Positions 56,837 through 64,000 of a stretch of DNA of 64,000 nucleotides are shown here, piece after piece. The translations under genes were made by a program, and so were the position numbers. Every line of letters starts with the position of its first letter. Positions within the stretch are counted from its first letter, which is position 1. Under the pieces are notes generated by a model. That model saw only the letters and a program-made list of their open reading frames with translations, was not told where the DNA came from and ran no database searches. Origin of the DNA: Neptunomonas concharum (GTDB lineage: Bacteria > Pseudomonadota > Gammaproteobacteria > Pseudomonadales > Balneatricaceae); the NCBI RefSeq assembly GCF_008630635.1, contig NZ_CP043869.1:2783501-2847500 (forward strand), read 5' to 3'.

Positions 56837-58249
56837 CTATTCATCTCCCAGACGCAAGGGAATAAACAACGGACTACCTCTGCGTACGATTCGCATAGGA
56901 ACCGACTTTTTCTCAGGTAATTTATTCACCAGCTCTACAAATTGCCGAATAGACTCAACCCGCTGACCATTTAACATGGTGATCACATCTCCTGACACAA
57001 GACCTGCATTGGCACCCGCCCCTGGCAGTACAGATTGTATAATAACACCATTACGGATATTCCATTTGTCTTTCTGTGCTTGAGACAACTCGGAAATAAC
57101 CACATTTAATCGATTATTCTCAGGGGTCTCATCTGATCCTTTTCGCGCAGCCTTTAGAGGCCGCTCTGCATCAGGTAAGGTACCAATGGTGACCGAAATT
57201 TTTTCATTTCTCCCATTTCTCACCACTTTCACTTTCACTTTAGAGCCAGGCATCACTCTGCCTACTTGATGCGGAAGGTCAGACGACAACTCTATTTCAT
57301 GACCATCAAACTCAAGAATAATATCCCCTTCACGAAGACCTGCATCTTCAGCTGGACTATCCGGTAGTACTTTAGCTACTAATGCACCGGCAGGTTTTTC
57401 TAAACCGAAAGATTCTGCCAGATCTTTGTTGACCTCTTGGATAACAACACCCAACCATCCACGGGTAACAAATCCCTCAGCTTTTAGCTGCTCAGTAACA
57501 TCCATTGCCACATCAATCGGTATCGCAAACGACAGCCCCATGAAACCACCCGAGCGGGTATAAATCTGAGAGTTAATTCCGATAACTTCTCCATCAAGAT
57601 TGAACAAAGGGCCGCCTGAGTTACCAGGATTTATCGCCACATCAGTTTGAATAAAAGGCACATATGTTTCATTTTCCAGGGCTCGGCCTGTTGCACTCAC
57701 GATGCCTGAGGTGACCGTATGGTCAAACCCAAAAGGTGAGCCTATCGCCAATACCCACTCGCCCGGCTCAAGCTGAGTCGAATCACCTATTTTTGCTACT
57801 GGCAAACCTGTAGCTTTGATTTTGAGCAAAGCAACGTCTGAACGTTCATCGGAGCCGATCACCTCGGCCTCAAGCTCTCTTCTGTCATTTAAGCGAACAA
57901 GAACCTCATCCGCGCCTTTCACCACATGATGGTTAGTTAAAATATATCCATCTTCACTGATAATAAAACCCGACCCTAGTGACTGGGGAGCACGACGCTG
58001 CTGCGGCCCCTGTTCCTGACCAGGGAAGCGAAAAAAATGTCGGAAAATTTCGGGAATCTCTTCGCCATTCGGCCCTTTAAAATCAAACCCATAATTTTGC
58101 TGATCTGGCACTTTCTGAACTGTACTGATATTAACGACGGCTGGAGAAGCCTTTTTGACCAAAGACTTAAAGTCTGGCAACTCAGCCCGACTAACGGAAG
58201 AGACTACGACAGTTAATAGAAAAACAAACGCAATAGATAAACGTTTCAT
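56837..58249 (-). CDS. mucD: Periplasmic serine endopeptidase, Do family (MucD/DegP-like)
   Basis: 470 residues with a signal peptide (about 1-22). The catalytic triad is His108 (ILTNHHVVKG), Asp138 (RSDVALLKI) and Ser211 (GNSGGPLFN). Two PDZ domains follow (about 275-365 and 385-465). It degrades misfolded envelope proteins and, as MucD in pseudomonads, restrains the sigma-E response. Lies at the end of the rpoE cluster, 28 bases after rseC. Confidence 0.95.
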   Translation of the reverse strand: MKRLSIAFVFLLTVVVSSVSRAELPDFKSLVKKASPAVVNISTVQKVPDQQNYGFDFKGPNGEEIPEIFRHFFRFPGQEQGPQQRRAPQSLGSGFIISEDGYILTNHHVVKGADEVLVRLNDRRELEAEVIGSDERSDVALLKIKATGLPVAKIGDSTQLEPGEWVLAIGSPFGFDHTVTSGIVSATGRALENETYVPFIQTDVAINPGNSGGPLFNLDGEVIGINSQIYTRSGGFMGLSFAIPIDVAMDVTEQLKAEGFVTRGWLGVVIQEVNKDLAESFGLEKPAGALVAKVLPDSPAEDAGLREGDIILEFDGHEIELSSDLPHQVGRVMPGSKVKVKVVRNGRNEKISVTIGTLPDAERPLKAARKGSDETPENNRLNVVISELSQAQKDKWNIRNGVIIQSVLPGAGANAGLVSGDVITMLNGQRVESIRQFVELVNKLPEKKSVPMRIVRRGSPLFIPLRLGDE

Positions 58250-58277
58250 TGTTCAACTATCCTTTTCAAATTAGTTA

Positions 58278-58712
58278 TTAAGACGTACGAAGCAACACTG
58301 GTTTATACTGGCATCGACGCTCTAGGCGCCTACTTGTCAGTTTTACCATGACAAACCCGATCAAAAGACCGATAAAGGATACCAAAATCGACACCCACTC
58401 AGGTCCATCAAAAAGGAATACGATGGCTCCACCTAGCATCATCGTAAAAATCGGCAACAGGTATATCAAAGCGGAAGCAACAACAAAACTTCCCTCATCA
58501 ATACCGACAACTACTTTATCACCTTGTCTGACAACAATTTTACTTGGATTATCGACTTCAAGGTGCATCAGCTTAGAAGATGCCCACTCAGACAGTGCTT
58601 TTTGACCGCAACTTTCTTTTGCCTGACATTGAGCACAAGCAGATGTACGAGACGACTCTATAATTACAGCCCCCTCGCACACACTCACAACGGTAGCAGA
58701 CTCTTCTATCAT
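58278..58712 (-). CDS. rseC: Sigma-E regulatory protein RseC/MucC
   Basis: 144 residues. N-terminal cytoplasmic part with cysteine cluster (SACAQCQAKESCGQKA), then two membrane segments (about 80-100 and 104-122). Matches RseC/MucC, a minor modulator of the sigma-E response and of SoxR reduction. Its ATG overlaps the preceding stop by four bases. Confidence 0.92.
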   Translation of the reverse strand: MIEESATVVSVCEGAVIIESSRTSACAQCQAKESCGQKALSEWASSKLMHLEVDNPSKIVVRQGDKVVVGIDEGSFVVASALIYLLPIFTMMLGGAIVFLFDGPEWVSILVSFIGLLIGFVMVKLTSRRLERRCQYKPVLLRTS

Positions 58713-59560
58713 CGGATCTCTTTAACAGAGGCAGCGATTCTGTCCGCGATCATCAATGGGACATCACCGACAACCGTTACAAAGCTCTCAGACTTCGCCA
58801 TACCAACAGCAACAACGTTATCTGACTGAGTCACGCCTGCAGAGACGCTTTGCCGCCCCAAAGGTTCTACGCTAACAGAAACAGAGTGACGCCCGTCGCT
58901 ATATACCATAACTTCGGCATGAGGCATGACCTCATGGCGAACAGGTACAAACCCCTCTGGCAGCCAGTCTGTTTTCCAAGAAGGTGGAGTAGAGCTTAAA
59001 AGGTGACGGTGTTGATCAATATAACGATCTAACCCCTGAGATAAGCGGATAACATCCGGTTGAGTACCGGAGTTTACAGCAGAGCGTGGCGTCGTGAAGT
59101 TCCCATACTGAGCTCGGACAAAATCATTAGAGGTTTGAACACCTGGAATGGTATATGCCTGACGTAAAGAAGGATCTACCCCCTCATCTTGAGAAAACTG
59201 TTGGCCACCTAGTATCACCATAGCTGTTACAGAAGCGGCAATAGCCATACTCGCCAAGGGCTTCCACCATATGTTCTGATCATCTGAATCAGACGGCTGA
59301 GAGACCTCGGTATGTTTTAACAGAGCTGGCTCATTTTCTAAAGCCTCATGCACTCTATCTATCAAGCTTACATCACTTGATAGTGGCCAGCTTTTTACTG
59401 TCTCAGACGAATGCATAACCTGCTGAGCCAAATGATATCGGCTCCATTTTTGGGGAATCGCTTCCTCATGATGAGTCCGCTCTATTAAACGGCGTAACTC
59501 AAAGGATGATATTTCACCATCCATTGCCGCCGAAAGCGACTCGTGAGACTCACTACTCAT
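58709..59560 (-). CDS. Composite anti-sigma-E protein: RseA-type region joined to RseB C-terminal domain
   Basis: 283 residues from the ATG at 59560 (AGAGGG upstream; a TTG at 59590 is less likely). Residues 1-80 (SAAMDGEISSFELRRLIERT ... WSRYHLAQQVM) are the anti-sigma domain of RseA/MucA. A membrane segment lies at about 98-119. Residues 170-190 (LSQGLDRYIDQHRHLLS) resemble the RseA periplasmic tail. From about 197 to the end the sequence is the small C-terminal domain of RseB/MucB (WLPEGFVP, VYSDGRHSVSVSVEP, VTVVGDVPLMIADRIAASV). The large LolA-like sensory domain of RseB is missing, and no separate rseB follows. So this single gene stands where rseA and rseB normally are. Confidence 0.8.
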   Translation of the reverse strand: MSSESHESLSAAMDGEISSFELRRLIERTHHEEAIPQKWSRYHLAQQVMHSSETVKSWPLSSDVSLIDRVHEALENEPALLKHTEVSQPSDSDDQNIWWKPLASMAIAASVTAMVILGGQQFSQDEGVDPSLRQAYTIPGVQTSNDFVRAQYGNFTTPRSAVNSGTQPDVIRLSQGLDRYIDQHRHLLSSTPPSWKTDWLPEGFVPVRHEVMPHAEVMVYSDGRHSVSVSVEPLGRQSVSAGVTQSDNVVAVGMAKSESFVTVVGDVPLMIADRIAASVKEIR

Positions 59561-59610
59561 CACAACAACCCTCTTTGCATTTTTATCCAACGTTTATCGT
59601 TCGTATAGCA

Positions 59611-60198
59611 TCACGTTATTAGAGGCGCTATCTCTTTATCAATGGCTTCCCTCGCCCTGAATATACGCGATCGAACTGTGCCAACCGGACAATCCATAAC
59701 CATCGCAATATCCTCGTAACTCATCCCTTCAAACTCTCTCAATGTCAGCGCCGCGCGCAAATCTTCAGGAAGCTGATCAAGTGCTTTTTTTACCGCCAGC
59801 TCCAACTCATCTCTGAATAGACTATTTTCAGGGTTCTCTAGTTCCCTCAAATCATTGTCGCCATCAAAATACTCTGCGTCTGCAACATCAACATCAACAT
59901 CAGGCGGACGGCGTCCACGAGAAACCAAGTGGTTTTTCGCTGTATTAATAGCAATTCTGTATAACCAAGTATAAAAAGCGCTATCCCCTCTAAAACGAGG
60001 CAAAGCACGGTAGGCCTTAATAAAGGCTTCCTGTGCTATATCCATCGCTTCGTGGTGGTCATACACATACCGCCCCACTAAACCAATAATCTTGTGCTGA
60101 TACTTACCCACCAGTAGATCGAAAGCGCGTTTATCACCCGCTTGAACTCTCTCTACCAACTGCTGGTCAATATCCGTTTGGTTCTCACTCGACACCAT
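59611..60198 (-). CDS. rpoE: RNA polymerase sigma factor RpoE (AlgU)
   Basis: 195 residues. Region 2 (DKRAFDLLVGKYQHKI ... DIAQEAFIKAYRALPRFRGDSAFYTWLYRIA) and region 4 (LTLREFEGMSYEDIAMVMDCPVGTVRSRIFRAR) are textbook RpoE. It directs the envelope stress regulon. A matching sigma-E promoter lies about 120 bases upstream, so it is likely self-activated. Followed 50 bases later by the composite anti-sigma gene. Confidence 0.97.
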   Translation of the reverse strand: MVSSENQTDIDQQLVERVQAGDKRAFDLLVGKYQHKIIGLVGRYVYDHHEAMDIAQEAFIKAYRALPRFRGDSAFYTWLYRIAINTAKNHLVSRGRRPPDVDVDVADAEYFDGDNDLRELENPENSLFRDELELAVKKALDQLPEDLRAALTLREFEGMSYEDIAMVMDCPVGTVRSRIFRAREAIDKEIAPLIT

Positions 60199-60318
60199 AG
60201 ATCCTTAAAAAACCAAAAGAACGAAAACTTACCCGACACCCACGGATACATTAATCAGCGCAGTATGTAACTGGATATATCCAGAATGCAACCTCTTCCG
60301 TTTTGTCAATTCACTGAA

Positions 60319-60346
60319 TAAGATTAAGCTTTTAAAAAAAAGTTCC
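60319..60346 (-). promoter_or_regulatory. Sigma-E autoregulatory promoter of rpoE
   Basis: Read on the minus strand, GGAACTT (plus 60340-60346) and TCTTA (plus 60319-60323) are separated by 16 bases. This fits the AlgU/RpoE pattern GAACTT-N16/17-TCtgA with one mismatch. It places the start about 115 bases before rpoE. Confidence 0.65.
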
Positions 60347-60428
60347 GTCTCAATGTTTAATAAAAGCATGTTGTACCATGAAATCCGCGGCATAATATGT
60401 CATAAGTCACCCAATAGATAAGGTAACC

Positions 60429-62015
60429 ATGCAACAGGAATTTGATGTTCTTATTATCGGTAGCGGAGCCGCTGGCTTATCCATGGCTTTACGGCTTGCG
60501 CCCTATGCAAAGGTCGCAGTTCTCAGCAAAGGAAAACTCACAAGTGGCTCAACTTGGCTTGCCCAAGGTGGTATAGCCGCAGTACTTGATGAAGAAGACG
60601 GTATTCAAAACCATATCAACGATACCTTAACCGCAGGCGCCTATCTCTGTCATGAGAATGCCGTTAGCTTTACTGTTGAGCATGGAAAAGCCTCTATCGA
60701 TTGGCTTATTGAGCAGGGAGTACCCTTTACTCGAGAGGGTAACAAATACCACCTAACAAAAGAGGGTGGGCACTCTCATCGTCGTATAATCCATGCTGCT
60801 GATGCGACTGGGCGTGCTGTACAAGAGACCCTTATCTCTCGGGCTAAAGAGCACCCATCCATTCACCTATTTGAACACAGAGTTGCCGTCGACTTAATCA
60901 CTCGCAGAAAGCTAAAACTCCCACAAAATGCCTGCGTCGGGGCATACATACTTAATGATGAAACAGGGGCAGTTGAGGTTTTCAAAGCGAAAGCGGTTGT
61001 GCTTGCCACCGGGGGAGCGTCAAAAGCCTATCTATATACCAGCAACTCTGATGGCGCTAGCGGTGATGGCATTGCTATGGCATGGCGCGCTGGCTGCCGT
61101 GTCGCTAATATGGAGTTCAACCAATTCCATCCGACCTGTCTTTACCACCCACAAGCTAAGTCTTTCCTAATAACAGAGGCGGTGAGAGGAGAAGGGGGCC
61201 AACTCCTTTTACCTGATGGTTCGCGTTTCATGGAAAAGTTTGATCCAAGAGGTGAACTCGCACCCAGAGATATTGTTGCCAGAGCCATTGATCACGAAAT
61301 GAAGCGGCTTGGTAGCGATTGCCTTTACCTAGATATTTCTCACAAACCCTCCGACTTCATCATTGAGCACTTCCCAACCATCTATAAGCGCTGCAAGAAA
61401 CTCGGCATAGATATCACGGAAGACCCTATCCCTGTAGTACCTGCCGCCCACTATACATGCGGTGGAGTTATGACCGACGAAAAAGGGCGAACCGACTTAA
61501 AAGGACTATATGCCATTGGTGAAACCTCTTTTACTGGGCTACATGGCGCTAATAGATTGGCATCAAACTCATTGCTAGAATGCCTAGTCTTTGCCAGTTC
61601 AGCCGCAGAGGATATTCTACCAAACCTGAAAGAGAATATGAGTACGGTTGAAATTCCCGCTTGGGATGAGTCCCAAGTGACCGACTCAGATGAAGATGTC
61701 ATTATTTCACACAACTGGGATGAGCTTCGCAGATTTATGTGGGATTATGTAGGTATCGTCAGAACCAACAAACGCTTACAGCGAGCACAACATCGGGTTG
61801 ATTTACTGCAACAAGAGATTACTGAATACTACTCAAATTATAAAGTAAGCAGGGATCTACTGGAGTTGAGGAATCTTGCTCTGGTATCAGATCTGATTAT
61901 TCGCTCAGCAGCTAGAAGGAAGGAAAGTCGAGGTTTGCACTATACGCTGGATTATCCGAAACAAGCAGCAGAAGCACGCGATACAATTCTTACGCCTATT
62001 AACTATGAGTGGTGA
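60429..62015 (+). CDS. nadB: L-aspartate oxidase
   Basis: 528 residues. FAD motif [10 protein letters not shown] at 9-18, [52 protein letters not shown] and [26 protein letters not shown] are the succinate dehydrogenase/aspartate oxidase flavoprotein motifs. It oxidises aspartate to iminoaspartate, the first step of NAD synthesis. Divergent from rpoE as in pseudomonads. Its end overlaps the end of the cptA-like gene by 17 bases. Confidence 0.97.
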   Translation: MQQEFDVLIIGSGAAGLSMALRLAPYAKVAVLSKGKLTSGSTWLAQGGIAAVLDEEDGIQNHINDTLTAGAYLCHENAVSFTVEHGKASIDWLIEQGVPFTREGNKYHLTKEGGHSHRRIIHAADATGRAVQETLISRAKEHPSIHLFEHRVAVDLITRRKLKLPQNACVGAYILNDETGAVEVFKAKAVVLATGGASKAYLYTSNSDGASGDGIAMAWRAGCRVANMEFNQFHPTCLYHPQAKSFLITEAVRGEGGQLLLPDGSRFMEKFDPRGELAPRDIVARAIDHEMKRLGSDCLYLDISHKPSDFIIEHFPTIYKRCKKLGIDITEDPIPVVPAAHYTCGGVMTDEKGRTDLKGLYAIGETSFTGLHGANRLASNSLLECLVFASSAAEDILPNLKENMSTVEIPAWDESQVTDSDEDVIISHNWDELRRFMWDYVGIVRTNKRLQRAQHRVDLLQQEITEYYSNYKVSRDLLELRNLALVSDLIIRSAARRKESRGLHYTLDYPKQAAEARDTILTPINYEW

Positions 62016-62424
62016 CCTTCTCAAGGCTAAGGGAAGCATATTTGAGTGCTACCCTTAGCTTTCGATACTCCTCTTCAGGCATAGCATCTTTGCATATTAC
62101 AAAAGTACTCACCTTACCCTCTTCGGTGTGTACTTTAAAAACCACCCACCCAGGCAATAGCCTAATATTACTTAATCTAACAACCGCCCGACATACATCG
62201 CCGCTATAGATTTTAAAAGTACCTACACGCATATCCCAAAGAAAACGGCAATGTATCCGCTTATCCATAGAAACCAACAAAGCCCCTACTAAGACGGACA
62301 CAAAAAACCAGTGTAGCTGTATTTGTGCATAAACAAGCGCACATAAAGCAACACCAAAGACAGATGCTTTCACCGCTAAATCTATACGAGAGCGGCCTAG
62401 TTTAAAGTCAATTCGGCTGAACAC
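61999..62424 (-). CDS. CptA/YgfX-like small membrane protein
   Basis: 141 residues, with two adjacent hydrophobic segments at about 17-33 and 38-52 and a basic C-terminal cytoplasmic domain. Length, topology and position, overlapping sdhE at its start, match YgfX (CptA) of E. coli, which was described as the toxin partner of SdhE; sequence similarity is faint. Its 3' end overlaps nadB by 17 bases. Confidence 0.65.
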   Translation of the reverse strand: MFSRIDFKLGRSRIDLAVKASVFGVALCALVYAQIQLHWFFVSVLVGALLVSMDKRIHCRFLWDMRVGTFKIYSGDVCRAVVRLSNIRLLPGWVVFKVHTEEGKVSTFVICKDAMPEEEYRKLRVALKYASLSLEKVTTHS

Positions 62425-62662
62425 GGTCCAAAATAATTCTGACCATACGATTTAAATCAGGATCGGAAGGGACCTCTCGCTCCATTAGCCATAAAAATAA
62501 ATCTTGATCCTCACAGGCCAACAGCTTCACAAAGCGGTCTTGATCCTCCTTTTGTAGATCTCTGAACGCTTCCTCCATAAAAGGAATAAACAACACATCC
62601 AGCTCTAACATACCTCTTCGGCTTTGCCACGTCAGTCGACGAATATCTTCTTCAGAATACAT
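62408..62662 (-). CDS. sdhE: FAD assembly factor SdhE
   Basis: 84 residues. The RGMLELD motif (RGxxE at 16-20) and the LLACEDQDLFLWLM segment are diagnostic of SdhE, which promotes covalent FAD attachment to the succinate dehydrogenase and fumarate reductase flavoprotein subunits. It overlaps the downstream CptA-like start by 17 bases. Confidence 0.94.
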   Translation of the reverse strand: MYSEEDIRRLTWQSRRGMLELDVLFIPFMEEAFRDLQKEDQDRFVKLLACEDQDLFLWLMEREVPSDPDLNRMVRIILDRVQPN

Positions 62663-62779
62663 AACACGATCACTTCCTGATAAAGGGATAGATATTTAAC
62701 ACTATGCCGCGCTCTAAAAAAACCTAAAAATCAGCTAGCAAAACAAACAGCAAAGAATTACCTCATACGCCCAAAAAGC

Positions 62780-62809
62780 AAAAACCCCGGCTACAGCGTA
62801 ACCGGGGTT
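62780..62809 (-). terminator. Terminator of the rRNA operon
   Basis: AACCCCGG (62783-62790 in plus) pairs with CCGGGGTT (62802-62809); on the minus strand the transcript then runs into five T. It lies directly downstream of 5S rRNA. Confidence 0.9.
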
Positions 62810-62820
62810 CTCTAAAAGGC

Positions 62821-62938
62821 GCTTGGCAATGACCTACTCTCACATGGGGAGACCCCACACTACCATCGGCGCTAAGTCGTTTCACTACTGAGTTCGGGAT
62901 GGGATCAGGTGGGGCCAACTCGCTATGGTCGCCAAGCA
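62821..62938 (-). rRNA. rrf: 5S ribosomal RNA
   Basis: Reading the minus strand, the molecule begins TGCTTGGCGACC and contains the conserved loops CCGAACTCAGTAGTGAAACG and GCGCCGATGGTAGTGTGGGG, ending in a complementary GCCAAGC stem. About 118 bases, ends estimated by stem pairing. It closes the rRNA operon. Confidence 0.95.
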
Positions 62939-63050
62939 TAAACTGTCACAATACGGATTCGATGAATAACAACCTGTCTCTAACACAAGCCCTATGGGAC
63001 TCTATCTTCTTTACGTCAACTCTGTCTCTTCCACACGCCTTTGGCGTTAT

Positions 63051-64000
<950 letters not shown>

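Overview
The window is a contiguous piece of a gammaproteobacterial chromosome. It most resembles a marine Oceanospirillales-type organism, in the broad neighbourhood of Neptuniibacter, Marinobacterium or Amphritea; this assignment is inferred from gene content and order, not from a search. Supporting blocks are aroQ-accB-accC-prmA-dusB-fis-purH-purD, relA-mazG, ppc-adk, lepA-lepB-DUF4845-rnc-era-recO-pdxJ-acpS, and nadB divergent from rpoE-rse-mucD. There is no phage, insertion sequence, CRISPR array or tRNA. The right edge enters an rRNA operon (5S and the 3' part of 23S, minus strand).

Layout. 1-2.1 kb: the end of hpt, then an orphan ParA-type ATPase and a DUF2333 membrane protein on the minus strand. 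2.4-11 kb: fatty-acid initiation (aroQ, accB, accC), ribosomal protein methylation (prmA), a zinc-ribbon membrane protein, dusB-fis and purH-purD. 11.1-14.8 kb: three envelope proteins (TPR protein, type II membrane protein, L,D-transpeptidase) sharing a C-terminal NTF2-like domain. 15.2-19.5 kb: leucine dehydrogenase with E1alpha, E1beta and E2 of a branched-chain 2-oxoacid dehydrogenase. 19.6-24.4 kb: the PrkA/YeaH/SpoVR starvation module. 24.4-30 kb: hinT, a repeat-rich peptidoglycan-binding lipoprotein, argO/argP, and a phosphate acyltransferase-acetate kinase pair behind an FNR-like promoter. 30-35.5 kb: the most accessory part, with a MarR regulator and its periplasmic target, a LysR regulator with a YdhR/membrane protein pair, a GNAT enzyme, and a tandem duplication of a small membrane protein gene with one frameshifted copy. 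35.8-46.4 kb: rlmB, adk, ppc, mazG-relA, cysM, a spermidine-synthase-like protein and a thioredoxin-like protein. 46.4-50.2 kb: a betaine-type ABC transporter and a divergent MarR regulator. 50.2-62.7 kb: acpS to lepA, mucD, rseC, a composite RseA/RseB gene, rpoE, nadB, cptA-like and sdhE. 62.8-64 kb: 5S and partial 23S rRNA.

Most of the window is conserved housekeeping. The observations most worth following are: (1) the anti-sigma gene next to rpoE, which joins an RseA-type anti-sigma region to an RseB C-terminal domain and lacks the RseB lipid-sensing domain; (2) the three adjacent envelope genes sharing one C-terminal domain; (3) the tandem membrane-protein duplication with one decaying copy; and (4) several clear operator or promoter palindromes (MarR at 31.2 kb, MarR at 49.6 kb, ArgP at 26.7 kb, FNR at 27.7 kb, sigma-E at 60.3 kb) that tie regulators to their neighbours. 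I did not find convincing evidence of a wholly new multi-gene defence or mobile system.
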